A stretch of 64,000 bases of DNA from Agrypnia vestita (lineage: Eukaryota; Arthropoda; Insecta; Trichoptera; Phryganeidae), in assembly GCA_016648135.1 (NCBI GenBank), contig JADDOH010001997.1, positions 274,845 through 338,844 on the forward strand, written 5' to 3'. Each line of letters begins with the position of its first letter. Position 1 is the stretch's first letter. Shown piece after piece: positions 28,211 to 41,089 of this stretch. A program made the translations under genes and the position numbers. The notes under the pieces are model-generated. The model did no database searches, was not told the origin of the DNA, and was given only the letters and a program-made list of their open reading frames with translations.

Positions 28211-29438
28211 AATTGATGGAATTAAAACTTAGATAATTAGAGAGTGACACGCAATCAGCGCGCGATATATGTTGCGCGGTTACGCAAGGCAAGTCGTTAT
28301 TATTATTAGTCGCTAGTTAATTATATTTGGATAACAGAAGCTAATTTTTCATTTTAATAGTGTTAATGGATCGACACATCGCAGGAGCGCTCTCAAAAAG
28401 CTGTTGTAATAAATATTTCAATGTTGTTAACATCCGTTTATGTATCCTAGTTAATAATTATAATAATTATTGCCTATGATTGCGATTCAATACGGGTGAC
28501 TTTTTTCCGGGGAATACGCCCTTTTTGTGATTCACGAGTGTGACTCGATATTATTCATCGGTAAATATCCATTGATTTGATAGTTGACAAGTCACAATCT
28601 ATACTACTCAGGGTCGCGGAATCTTTTTTTAAAAATAATTAGAACAACTCATCTTCTGTGAAACTTGCTTTACTCCTTAATGTCGAGTCATTTGGAATAC
28701 AAATTCATTAGTCACCATACTGCAGTTAATTTTTTAACTTGATAAAAATATCTTCGGTGTGACAACTTTCGAATAGTAGATACGTTATTTATATATTAAA
28801 TTATATATTTTTTAGGTTCTGTATGTGATAGAACTTTTCAACAAAAATGTGTAACCTGAGTAATTAAATTCTCATAACTGTTTTAACTTAATATGTTTTA
28901 AAGTATTTTATCAAAAAATTGTCCAAAATATGTATCTTTACAAAATATTTTATTATCTTTATAGGACCATATGCAGTGTCATTAATGTGTTCCATTCCGC
29001 GAAACTATAAGTCATGCATTGCCTTGGAAACTGCAGCCGGCAATTACTTTTTAAACTCTCCACTGTAAAGGCTTCCTAGACTAGCAAACAGATACGAGCA
29101 GCCAGACGTTCTTTTGCCACATTTATTTTTACTGTATTCAAACATATTTTAAAGGTGTTTTAATCCCAGTCACTTCACTTCGCTGCGTCCTTCCACTCCC
29201 ACTCCAATCTCTATTTTTTTTTTCTTAATGTTTTGCTCTGTCCATTCTGGATTATTTGTATTTTTATATTTTTTCTAATTTAAAAAAATTATATATGTAT
29301 TCCTTATACCTATTTCTCTACGTGCTATGGTTTATCTTTTCCTTAACTTTTTTTTTCTTGTACCACTATGATGACTACGTTTTATTAATTACTCTCGCTA
29401 TTTGGTTTTTATTGTTATTGTTCTTTTCTGTTTTGCTT
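28211..29438. other. AT-rich intergenic DNA, no feature seen
   Basis: No supported gene. A 61-residue hydrophobic frame near 29256 is TTT/TTA-driven low complexity. Confidence 0.5.
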
Positions 29439-29543
29439 TGACTTAAATATTTTATGTTATGGATCTCTATAATTGGTCTACAAATAGGTATGACTTAAAT
29501 ATTTTATGTTATGGATCTCTATAATTGGTCTACAAATGGTCTA
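29439..29543. repeat. 52-bp tandem duplication
   Basis: Two nearly exact units starting 'tgacttaaatattttatgtt' at 29439 and 29491, then a partial third 'ggtctacaaat'. Recent local duplication. Confidence 0.8.
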
Positions 29544-29964
29544 CAAATGGTCCAATAAATAATAAATTGTACTGTTGAGATTTCTAAAGAAAAAGAATAA
29601 CAAGACTTCGTCTATTAGGACTTAACTCCTTGATATCTCTCTTAAAAGTGATGTTAGATATTAAGGAGTCGTTTGTGGAAATTTCTCCAATAGGGTAATT
29701 TCACTTTTTTTTTAATAATAGAAAAGTCTTAACTTTGGTTTAGAAAATACGTTTATGAAAAAGATTTTATTTTAATATTTTTATTAACATTAAAAAACGA
29801 TTTTGAAAATCACGATTTTAAACTCCCGCCAAACCGCTTATTTTCGCAAGTGACGTTTGGCATGTTTTTTATGTCATCTGACGTATAACACGTAACAGCA
29901 AATTCGCATATTTAGACGTTCATTCGTTTTTTTACAAAACAAGCTGGCTTTGTTGTATAGTGTG

Positions 29965-30120
29965 TCCATAATGTCAGGGAAAATGTTTTGTAGATATTAT
30001 ATGGTACCCAAATGTAGAAATTAATTTCTGAAAACTGAAAAATGAATCCAACATTAAAGCATCAATTCTCGGTAAGTTATCGGATTTTCCTTGTGAAAAT
30101 CCGTCCTCCATTATTTTTAA
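29965..30120 (+). pseudogene. Possible THAP-type zinc finger remnant
   Basis: The plus strand reads MSGKMFCRYYMVPKCRN, which resembles the start of THAP domains in P-element-type transposases ('C..VP.C'), then stops. No continuing domain is visible. Weak call. Confidence 0.22.
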
Positions 30121-32290
30121 TGTATTCTTAGATAGTTATTTTATTAAAATACGTCACAAACATGGCAAAATCTGTATAAAAACCACGCAAACACCAGTAA
30201 AAAAAAGCGAAGACGAACGGTTACCATAGAAACGAAACAAATTACAGTGACAAACACCATAGATCACGTATGTTTATCTATAATTCTAGCCAAACAACGT
30301 CTCGACTCGGCCAATCACATCGCGTTTTAAGGAATTGAATTTTTTAAGATTTTTATTATAAAAATAATGAATGAAAACATTTTGGAATTGACTGACAGAA
30401 TGTTGTTTAGAATTGACTTCCTGATAATGTCGAGACGCAGCATCAAGTTATTAATTAACGTAGGTATGGATCTCGTCTGTAGACTATGAATAATAACTAT
30501 TATTGTGCAAGATTCAAAGTCATTTTCGATTTGCGGTCGTATCGGCAAATTAGTTTTAGTATACGACGAGATGAATAAAAGATGTGTGCAGTTAGCGGGG
30601 AACAATAGCTTTATGCGTTTCAGGAAAATGCATATTCACGAGTGGTGAGATCATAAGCATAGCATTCGGGTTGATCTCATATTTGGAATATATTGTTCTT
30701 CTGTGTAATTTTTTTTTGAAACATTTGTTCGCATTAGGAAGAGAAATATAAGTCATTTCTATCCCCAATCGATGCGAAACCTATTTTTTCTTTTTTAGTA
30801 ACAAAATCGGATTAAAAAAGTTTTATTCCTTTTCCTATATAATTTTGTTACCTCTTCCTAAACACGTCATCCTCGTAGATGGAATAGATCGCAGAAGTTG
30901 TGTGGAAAAAGCGAACGATTGTATTTATGTAAACGAAAGCTCCGATCCAGCTCATTAGGAATAAAATAGTGTGTGATTAGTTTAGGTTCCAGGTAACTAT
31001 TGTATAATATAGAAATATAACATATACACAAACAAATCATTGATTTTATCGTAATAAACTAAAACGTGAAAAAATAGGCTTCTTAGAGAACAATAAATGC
31101 CAAAACAGAGAAACACTCCACCTTTCAATTATATGGTTTCTGTTTCTACTGCTCTGCAATATTGTAACGTCAACCCGTTTAAACTTCGGTTCAGATATTG
31201 GAGGTCTTAATTGTTATATTGTACGTGTGTACGTATTATACCTTTATATTAAAAATAATTAAACAATTCAGTAGAGGGCAAAAATTAAGGTTGTGACCTG
31301 AAAATAGATTTTATTTTGTTACGTGAATCAAAATATCATTTTTTTCTCATAATATGTATAATCTCCAGTATCATCGGTGAACTCACCGCTACCCACGCGC
31401 CAGTTCCTCGAGATGAATAGCTGACTGAAATTTATTGTCAAGATTCCATTCATCAACTTTTGCTTATTCCGGAAAATATAGTTCATCGATATATTTAGAT
31501 ATTAGTACTTGAATGTCAATACCTAACTAACGCCATAAACTATTTTTTGGCAAATCAAAGAAAACTATTTTACATCTTGTTTATAACTTGAATAAGACGA
31601 AATAAAAGGTAATGGAATAAGGAATTAAAAATAAAATATTCAAATGACATAACGTCAGTGAAATTATTCATTATTATTTCAACATTTAAAATTGAGACAA
31701 TAGATTTAGACTGCTTTTGAAATTGAAGCATTTGGATTTAGGTTGATTTTGAAGTACAAGGAAATCAATCATTGCATTATCAGGCGTGTAGTGAAATAAA
31801 GTTCTCAATAATTTAAGAGTGTGAAATATTTTTGAAATTTTTTTCTACACAACGAAGACATTCATATTTTATTCTAGTGAATTTGGATATAGATATGTTT
31901 TGAAACTCAAAGTTGAAAAACTAGTTTTTAACAAGCAATAACTTCAGATTGATACTTGTATGACAGTAACACTAATATGTATTACCTGTTATCTGCCAAA
32001 ATTTCCCGAACTCAAATGTCATAACATCCAAACCTACCTAATATACTATTACCGTCTTACCTACTATAGTGTGCATCTACAGAAAATATATATTTTAGGT
32101 TTGAAACTATAACGTAAGTGGCGGTCGCTGGCTCTTGGTCTATACAGTTTGTTGTGTTCAGCAGAACAAACTTTACACGAATCAATTCGTTATTCAAACG
32201 ACCTATTAATAAACACAATTTTAAGCTTTTTAAATTGAAATCTGGAAGTAGCAACTGTTAAACAGTATTAAAACATTTCGTTCATTTTTG
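30121..32290. other. AT-rich intergenic DNA, no feature seen
   Basis: Only short chance frames and small palindromes were seen. Confidence 0.5.
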
Positions 32291-32299
32291 TAATAAAAC

Positions 32300-32425
32300 A
32301 TTAACATATCCTGTTACATGGTTCCTAAACTAGTGTAGTGGTTGTCACGACGAAGAGACGGTTTACGTCTCGAAACCGGTAGACAAAAAAATAATTTTTA
32401 GTGGTTTTATTTATACTAACATAAA
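32300..32425 (+). mobile_element. Penelope-like 3' tail, copy C
   Basis: Contains the stem plus GAAAC motif and then 'tagtggttttattt', the same tail as the elements at 23.4 and 61.0 kb. No coding remnant precedes it that I can read. Confidence 0.4.
32349..32376 (+). ncRNA. Hammerhead-like motif of copy C
   Basis: CGACGA, then the perfect 6-bp stem GAGACG-gttta-CGTCTC and GAAAC. The core differs from CTGANGA at the first positions. Confidence 0.35.
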
Positions 32426-32718
32426 TAACATTTTGTTAAAATGTCTAAACACAAAGTTAATGCTTTAAATATTAATAATACCAATGTGAATGCTTTAGGT
32501 TTAATTCATTGAAACAGGTCGTTGCTTCTAGCGAAATGGGTCAGATCCTTAAGGTTAATAATAATTATTGTGTAGAAAATTTTGAATTCTGTCACATATT
32601 TTTGCACGTATTTCAAACAGATAAGTAAGTAGGTTAAATAATATATCTATTTTTTTACAATACAATATGCTTGTAGGTATATTAAAGTGCCGTATAATAG
32701 AAGTTGATAAAATTGATC

Positions 32719-33052
32719 GATAAAGATGGCGTGTATACGTGTATAAGTTAATGTCGAAATCTTCGATTATCAGATTGAAGAAACAACTAACATTATCACA
32801 TTGCTTTTACAAAAATCATACTCAGAATAAGATAAAGATGGCGTGTATACGTGTATAAGTTAATGTCGAAATCTTCGATTATCAGATTGAAGAAACAACT
32901 AACATTATCACATTGCTTTTACAAAAATCATACTCAGAATAAGATAAAGATGGCGTGTATACGTGTATAAGTTAATGTCGAAATCTTCGATTATCAGATT
33001 GAAGAAACAACTAACATTATCACATTGCTTTTACAAAAATCATACTCAGAAT
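32719..33052. repeat. Three near-identical 112-bp tandem units
   Basis: 'gataaagatggcgtgtatac' starts units at 32719, 32831 and 32943. Units look identical by eye, so the array is young or homogenised. No coding capacity or known family. Confidence 0.92.
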
Positions 33053-33278
33053 CATCGTGTAATTGGTATTCTAGCTACTTTTTCAAACTAAGCGAAATGC
33101 TAAACGAAAAATAGTATTTATCTAGATGGTCTCCCGGGAAAGCTTTAACCCTCCACCACTGACCACTTGGAATATGCCTTACTATTAGACTAAACGAGCC
33201 TCATTTATGCTGTATTTTCAATGCTGGAATCGTAGATAATTTTTGCCGGGATATTCATAATTTGCTTTTAAAGGCATC

Positions 33279-33500
33279 TATTCACTAGGGGACAAATCGC
33301 GAAACATTCCGCGCGGCATGTCGCATCGATGTCACGTTTCTGGGACAATGACGCGGTCATTTGACGTATCCGTTGCCGCGGCACGTAGAAATGCCGTGCT
33401 ATGTTGTGCGCGACGTCGCGGAACAGTGCGCGACGTTGCAACGTCACGTAGACTCTATGCCTCGCGTGATGTTGAGGGGCAATTTGTCCCCTGGTGAATA
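33279..33500. mobile_element. 222-bp GC-rich MITE
   Basis: Ends are inverted: TATTCACTAGGGGACAAATC at the left and, reversed, TATTCACCAGGGGACAAATT at the right. The interior is rich in CpG ('gcgcgacgtcgcgg'), unlike all flanking DNA. No target duplication is clear and the superfamily is unknown. Confidence 0.7.
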
Positions 33501-33749
33501 CATGGCTTCATTCTCGGCTAATTTTGGTAAGATGACGATGTACCTACTGAATAAATGCTGACTTACCAGGTAGTATGAATTATCTATCACACAGAGGAAA
33601 GATTGAAAGTTAGTTATTTTATTTTTATATTTTTAACAAACAGACCGTCAACAGTTCGTTATTGACCTTGAAAGTGAGAATATTTTATGAGCATTTTGAA
33701 GACGGCACATAGTAGCGATACATAATGGCGTTCTTGTGCCATACATAAT

Positions 33750-33787
33750 GCGATACATAATGGCGTTCTTGTGCCATTATGTATCGC
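33750..33787. repeat. Perfect 15-bp hairpin with upstream direct repeat
   Basis: GCGATACATAATGGC pairs exactly with 33773-33787 over an 8-base loop. A direct copy of 'gcgatacataatggcgttct' precedes it at about 33711. Confidence 0.75.
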
Positions 33788-33789
33788 TA

Positions 33790-34250
33790 TTATGTGATTT
33801 ATGGAAGTGAAGCCTGGAATTGGAAAGAAGGAATGAAAGTAGACTAAATGCGGTGGATATGCGAGGCGCGTGTGTGGAAAATCTTTGGTCGATAGAGTGA
33901 GGAATGAACAAATTAGAAATGTAATGCTGGCTGCAGCGTGTTAGGTAGAATAAAGAAAGGATTCCTGAGATGGGTTGGTCATGTGGAACGTATGAGCGAG
34001 GAAATGATGTTTTAGAAAGTATATGAGGCGAGTGTTTAAGGTAACAGGAATAGAGAGCGTCCGTTAAAGACCTAGCACGATCAGATACTACAAGTATTGG
34101 AGGATAGCCCTGCTAAAAGCTTCAACAACCGTAAAACATGCATGAGAAGATGTATGAATGTAGCTGAAGAAAAAGTGGTGTGTTAAGATATAAGAATATG
34201 GCGTTCTATCCTCTTTGCCTATCCCTGTGGGGAAACGGCGTGATGTTTAG
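33790..34250 (+). mobile_element. LINE 3' fragment, plus strand
   Basis: Frames with stops read YGSEAWNWKEGMK, GFLRWVGHVERMSEEM and then CMRRCMNVAEEK, the C-terminal end of a LINE polymerase. It finishes in the sense version of the 'ggggaaacggcgtgatg' end seen at 25.0 and 59.3 kb. The same family occurs three times in the window. Confidence 0.7.
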
Positions 34251-36154
34251 TTAGTTGAAGATGGCATGATTACACAATACATTTTTTTATGAAAACGACA
34301 TCATAAGTAATGTTTTTATGATAAAGAAATTAAGAATAACGTTTTCATAATAAATAAATTATGTCTTTATAATGTCTTTAATTATAAAGTAGGTATTGCA
34401 AATTTTGAAAAAAATCAAAAATAATCTGGATTTTTTTCTTATTTTATTTTTGCACATTGCCAAAGCTTATTTGTGACATGCTCCACTTCCAATCATGTCA
34501 GTCATGAAAATACATATTATATATAATAAAGAAAATACGTATTATATATAATACCAAAATAAAGCCACCATCTTTGATATAATAAAAAAAGTATAACGAG
34601 TAGCATTTTTTATTTTCTTATTGAGGTATCTCGTGCTCGCGTACAGTACCGTGCAGGGGTAGTTAAATTAAAGTGTGTAGAAAAAAATAGGCTGTACTTC
34701 CTTTAACATCACTCTTTATTAAAAAAAAAATTCTTGACGAGGCTTCCGTGACTCGTCGCTTATTTTTCGGTTAGATAGTCAAGATTAGTAGGCGGCACCA
34801 CGAATTCAACATGAAATTCCTGGTTCATTTTATATTTTTTCCGAACGTATAAATTAAATAGCAAGAGTAACGCTTGCGGATGACCCGTTGAACGCCGTAA
34901 ATTTCGCCAGAAACTCCACGTCGCGTATCGTTTGATAATAGAACTAACACCCTGCCGCCAGTAATTATTCACGGTGAAACGAGTCCGTTGGTACGTAGAT
35001 AAGTATTGTAATGAACGCCGCGTAGACTGCGGAAATATTAGAACGCGAGCTAAGTTTATTTCTTCGCATATTAAGTATCTGAATAATGTAATGTTGTATA
35101 ATATTAAATCAACGTTGGCGCCATCAATAATAAACTTATTTTGTATTATTAATGGAAATGTCTTGTCCTACTGGATGTTTTTATTCACATCTCATTAATA
35201 TCCGATGTTGTCATCGTCTGCAATGACAATTGATACTGTACGTGATGTGACAGCGATATTATGATTTAACATTTAGAGCGTATTTTTGGACAATTTGCAT
35301 TTAGGCACGTGCTGATTGCAGTCGTTGAATAAACACATTAATTAACTATTGATATCTGTTGAAATCTCTGATAATAAATGGATTCACCCTGTGATTTTCC
35401 AAAACAATTTGAAAAACAAACAATCGTCGCATGAACCACTTTTAATAATTTAACGTCTACCGGTTTTGATATTACTGTATCCTTGCCAAAACGGACGCAC
35501 AATAATTGATATTATATAAAATAAAATATGAAAAGTTAAATTATTGTCGGGCGGGACGTAGCCCCACTGTGGAAGGGGGTGAGGGAAGGGGAGATCAAAT
35601 TAATCAAAGTTGTTTATACAGAGTTTGTTTTCTTTTAAAATTAACACTTTTTTATAACTACTTTACTATAAAGTTTACCATAAAGTTCATGCCATAAATC
35701 ATAAACTTCAAGAATTATAAATTATATTTATTAATACCTTTTTAAGGTATCTAGGTACAATACACGATTCGGGTTATACTTATAATATATTCCATGTATC
35801 ATCATATGTGGTGTATAAAAGCAAAGGCAGCGATATTCAAAAAAAAAATTAATGCAGTCATCGAGGATTACTAACATAAAATGTACTGTGTCGGAGTTTT
35901 TATAAGAAATATAGCCTATAAATTTATAGGAAACAAGATTTTGGAAGGGATGGAAGGGAAGATTCAGTACATTCTAAATTAGTAATACTCAGAGACTGCA
36001 TTAAAAACATTTTTTTTTTTTTGATGTTGCTATCTGCCTTTGCTTTTATACCCGTCATATGTATAATATACCCATATATTATAAGCATAAAATAATGTTT
36101 TTCTTTCAACTTATTCATAGACCTTTTTTGCGAATCTGATCTTGTTTTGGCATG
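34251..36154. other. AT-rich intergenic DNA, no gene seen
   Basis: Nothing coding was recognised. Near 34510-34560 a 'atacatattatatataata' unit is duplicated. Confidence 0.5.
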
Positions 36155-36462
36155 CGAGTTTGACTACTGAAGTTGGTGCAATACGTATTTGTTGCTCGAT
36201 AATGGCAGACTGGATTAGGCAGATCGTATAAAATAAACTATACAATACCATCCTTTCCGTGTTTCTTTCTCACATCTTTCTTCTTCTTCTTCTTCTTCTT
36301 CCGTTGCACCAACTTTACCAGTCACGAGTTTGACTGGTGAAGTTGGTGCAATACGTAATTGAAATATTGCTCGATAATGGCAGACTGGATTAGGCAGAAC
36401 GTATAAAATAAACTGTACAATATCAAATAATCTCAACGTTTCCGTGTTTCTTTCTCACATCA
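36155..36462. repeat. Direct duplication around a CTT microsatellite and hairpin
   Basis: A unit of about 120 bp ('gaagttggtgcaatacgta' through 'ttctttctcacatc') occurs at about 36168 and 36339. Between them lie a CTT run (36276-36302) and a 21-bp inverted repeat with one mismatch (36304-36324 with 36331-36351). Confidence 0.75.
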
Positions 36463-36539
36463 TTAAAATGTTCTAGATGTTAAATGAAACCAATCACTTA
36501 TTTTGCCGCACCGTAGTAGTGTATGTATATATGTATATA

Positions 36540-36830
36540 CATATATTACTTACCTTGCAAACTAACCACCGCGGTGAGATTATTCAACCCCCGATAAGCG
36601 GCGGGAATTCGTGGCTACCTCGAGATAAAATCTTATCCCCAACCGATCTCCGCCTGTTTCAAGAATGAGGCTCGCTACCCCGCAGTAGTCATTCCCCGCG
36701 GATCCGAGCTTGGCAGTGGTCAACACGCAGGATTGATGGTATTCGTAAAAATAAAATATTCATAAATCACTCGAGACCGTATCAATTTATATTACCGCGG
36801 TGGCCTAGACTAAAATGTCCCAGTAGATTG
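36540..36830. other. GC-richer patch, possible conserved or first-exon sequence
   Basis: A locally GC-rich segment ('accaccgcggtgag', 'ccccgcggatccgag'). The minus strand has a donor-like AAG|GTAAGTA at about 36552. No coding frame supports an exon, so this is only a candidate. Confidence 0.2.
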
Positions 36831-39800
36831 CCCCTTTATCTTCGCGAGGTTAATTTTAATTGATTTTGATACGGCGGTAATAAATACTTTTAGATTAGGT
36901 TTTGGTTCATTACCTACTTGTGGCGTGGTAATTGAGTGTATGCACCATTGCATTTCAACACAGCTAGCCAGTCATCGAGAGATCCTCCGTGGTGGGCTTT
37001 GAAAACGCCGCCAAGATAGTAATTGATTACTATTTATCTTCAAGAACGTGCTACCGTATTAAAACACGCGTTTTTAATGTAATTTAATGCTTCTGACGTC
37101 TGCAGAATAGTAGCACGTTTATAAATATAACATTATACCGAGTACTTATAACGTTTTTAACATTTAAAAAAAAATATGTTTCTGATATTCCCATTACGAT
37201 CCAAACAGCGAACACGAATCATTTAAAAGAAAACTGTAAGCGATTTTTATTTTTGCGTGCCATCTAGCAATTTCTCATAAAATCATATTGAATGTAATAT
37301 TTTACAGCTTTACAATTCCCCCGTAAAACGTAAAATGTGGATTATATTTACCGTATTTTTTCATTTCGTGGGCATCTTTCTCTTCAATTTTTTTGCAAAG
37401 TAAATTAATCGTTTTCGATTATTCGCCCGTCTTTGGTTTGGTCACGCAAATATTGCGTTGTTCCGCTGGAAGTACGCATACCAGAAATGTTAGGTTCAAA
37501 GGCTTTGCGAAGGTAACTAAAGCCAGCCAACGGGGCATGCGATCTGACCGATGGCGTTGGCCGAAATCGGAAAATTCGAGTACGATTGACTAATTCGAAA
37601 CAAAATTTTCGTCAAAATTTTTACGATATCGGTGTTTTGGTATCTAACCCAAATTGAGCTCAAGTGGCTAAAATTGATTCTAGTAGATTTGTGCGAAGTT
37701 CAGCAGATCGTCATATAAATTATAAAAGAATACATTTTTTTAAATACGGTAGTTAAATCACGACGACTCCTTGAAGGTGTTCAATTGATACCAATTCCCG
37801 TTGGCGGAACTTTCCGAGTGATTTCTTCGGCTTATTTGGGTCACCTACTGGGCCCACGCCGTTGACAAATTTCCCGAACTACCTTGTAACCAAAATGGAA
37901 TTATAAACTCATCGATCAATATGATTTTCTAATTTGACACATGCAATTCGAAGATTACATTGATCAATCAGCTGCGATTCTAGATCATTCTCACGGTGAA
38001 AAATAAAATGGACTTAGGCGCAAGACTTAACATTTTTAGATTTTTTGTGGAGAACCTACTCGTAACTGAGAAGATATTGTGTAACAGAAATGGATTCACT
38101 GATTGACCACCAACTCTTAAATTTGAGATTTTGAATCAATCACGGTTTTACAGAATTTTTGAATCATTTAATGGAAAATGATCATTTCTAGATAAAAATC
38201 TTTGCGTTATCTATTTTCATAGTAATTCATTCAAATAACTTTAATATCATAAATAACAAACCATTTTCATTTTATCCATCTTTCATTGTACTTTTTTAAA
38301 CATCTATGCTGTCAGTTACTGGAATTTTGAAAAGATAATAATTTTTGATATGTGTAGGATTAGTTTTAAAATACTATTTCTTTCACCCCGGTGAAAGAAA
38401 TATTATTTTCTGAAACCCGTTGATTGTAATCAGTAAGCTCAAGTGTTAAAAACAAAATCACTTATAATTTATTGTATTTCATTAACCCGAAGAAACATGC
38501 TGCGTATTTACGAAAATATTAATATGTATATGAATACTCGTCTAGGACATCGTTGGGCAGATTTTGGGCAAAAATGATCATGGCCCATTTCCAAAATTAT
38601 CATTCAAGTCCCCAATTGCTAAGCCTCGAATAACATTGATCTGTGACAAGACAAATTAATTGAGAATCTGTCTGAAGAATTAAGACGACGGTTTATAGAG
38701 TCGGTTACAGATCTAATGGGACTCATTTTTGAATAAACCAAAAACAATTGAAACAGATATAATCCAAAAGAGTGAAATGTGGAGGATTTTACAGTTGAGA
38801 GAAAAGCGAGTCCTTGATACGATGTCCACAGCACGATGCCGCCAACGCAACCCGCCCGGGCTTGATGCGCGGTGTTGGCAATTAGTGTGAACCGTCTCAC
38901 TGAGGCGGGTCAGGGGTCGCTCCCGAACGATAGCCGCCAGTTAACGAACCGAACTCTATCTGCATCAGATGTGCTCAACTTTATACAGTGAAACACTCCC
39001 GTTTATACCCATTTCGCATTACTCTATTGACGACGCGACAGTGTTGTGTCCACGGATGAGATATTTGACTCGAGACATTCTCTGAGATACGAATTTTTCT
39101 CCTACGAGATTCTTTGGAGACGACTCTCGGGTCAGCAGTCCCCGCGTAAACATCATGTCTCAGAGATTCGCCGTCTCGAACCTCAGTTCACGCTTGTTGC
39201 GCGTCAAATTCGTATTTCATAGTCAGTCCATTGACGTTGATTTTCCGCTCGGTAGTTGGGTGAATTTGAACTCCCCAGCGGCATTTAAAACGGGATTTGC
39301 AATTCAATGGCTTTTGTTTGCCTATCTATTCAGAATAAATACTTGTAGGTATTTATGGATCTAAATGACGTTTGTGCGAACGTGTCGACTCAAATCTTAA
39401 GCTCATCTTTGAGATTATATCCAATCTCAGGATGTGTACACGGCACTGAGATTTATCTCACCGTGTCTCATTTCGTGGAAATGGATCTATATATCAGTAT
39501 GTAGTTAAATGAAGGAAAGGTGGAAAAAATCCAATATTCATTGCACATGCATTGCGTGCATAATATATTTAAAAATGTAAATCGTAATGAAAAATAATAA
39601 ACGATTGTACTATAGCGAAATTATATTTGTAATTTATTTAAGCTTTAGGTGCTACTTTTCGTACTCGCAGTGAGGGTGTTTACGGATGCCATTCTCATAG
39701 TAACTCCGAATGGTTACGTTATATTGAAAATATTCATCTCGAGAGACGCGAATATTCCTGGTCTTGTTGTTTTCACAAAAAATCATTATTAACCTCACTT

Positions 39801-40860
39801 ATTTCATGGCCAAATAATTATATTCAACTTTTTTTTACCGTCTCATAGGCATACTCACAGGTGATAAGTTGACCGCAGAGGAGATAATTTGTAGAGGTCA
39901 ATTAAAATGTCCGCTAAAAATGTTTTGTGTGTAATCAGCTTGACTCTACCATTATTTGATTTGGTTTCATCAAATCAAAATATTATTAAAGGCGTATTAT
40001 ATTCTTTCTGTGTGTAAAATAGGAGACTTTCCGCGAACACCGAATACTTAAATCACGTCAGAAACTGTTAATTTAATATAAAATAAATATCTTTTTTTAA
40101 TTTTAAAGGCAATAGTGGTTTTACATCCGAGTTTTCCATCACCTTGGATGCTGATTTGTATTTCACAATCACAATTTATTACGTATTTTTATGAATGCGT
40201 CATCATATTAATTACATATATCATTCCTTGACAGGACAAGCACTGAAACTTTATCTTTCAATGTGAGTGTTATTTCTTTTTGTATAATAATATATGCCGT
40301 GGTGAATGAAACATTAGTGTCATAAAATATGAAATAATTATTATTTATTACAATGCGTATCTCACATATTTCTAGCAAGACATGAATGCCATAATGTTAC
40401 GAGTATATTTTTTCCGAGTACATATTTGCAATTAAAAATATGGTATCCACATTACGTAGAGTACTTCTGAGATAATAACTTTTTATATGATTTTAATAAT
40501 ATGTTTACATTACATACTAATATTAATTTGAATGTTAATTATTATTAATGTATTATTTGTCACATTTTTTCCGGTATAAATTGAACCCTGTCTTGTCTTA
40601 TACAATTTTTAACACATTGAAGGTTAATCGAGTACTAGCTGTAACCCGTCAAAATGACAGTACTTTTACATGTCGGTTCCTAAATAATTAAGCATTTACT
40701 TATTTATAGCCGACACCCATGAAATGATAGTAATAACGACTTTTATCAAAATATTTGAACATTTTTTTAAATATTATATATTATAGCAGTTAAATTTACT
40801 TTTAAACCATGGCGATTGGGCGGAACATGAAATGGTTCGCCTCTTTGCCAAGTTCTATAT
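36831..40860. other. Intergenic DNA, no gene seen
   Basis: A GC-richer patch at 38790-38960 and several AT-rich stretches. No exon, RNA or paired repeat was supported by eye. Confidence 0.45.
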
Positions 40861-40879
40861 GTACTGTATTTTTGACGGG

Positions 40880-41033
40880 TAATGCTGGCTCGGCGATAGC
40901 AACATCGCTATCGTAGCCTCCTTCGGGTTTGCTGGCCCGGGGTTCAAGCCCCATCTCCGGTCGTTTAATTTGTTTGTTTTAACCGTGATTTCGAACCGTT
41001 CGTGAAGTCGAACCGTTCCCGTTCCGGGGACAG

Positions 41034-41064
<31 letters not shown>

Positions 41065-41085
41065 TCGAAATTATTATGTTTAATT
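40880..41085 (+). mobile_element. tRNA-derived SINE-like element
   Basis: Has a B-box-like GGTTCAAGCCC (about 40943-40953) in a GC-rich head and a tail of GACA/GACG units ending 'cgaaattattatgttt'. That tail, reversed, is the GTCY repeat at 7.5 and 28.15 kb. The head does not fold as a full tRNA and no clear A box is visible. Confidence 0.45.
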
Positions 41086-41089
41086 TTTA

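Noticed and set aside
32719..33052. CRISPR-like array
   Set aside because: The units are contiguous 112-bp tandems without variable spacers, in a eukaryotic context.
36540..36830. Coding exon in the GC-rich patch
   Set aside because: No open frame with splice sites on both sides; only a donor-like site.
39020..39480. TIR element with 'gtgtccacgg' style ends
   Set aside because: Outer pairing is weak and interrupted; no target duplication.
40880..40965. A functional tRNA gene
   Set aside because: A B-box-like sequence is present, but acceptor and D arms do not pair and no A box is seen.
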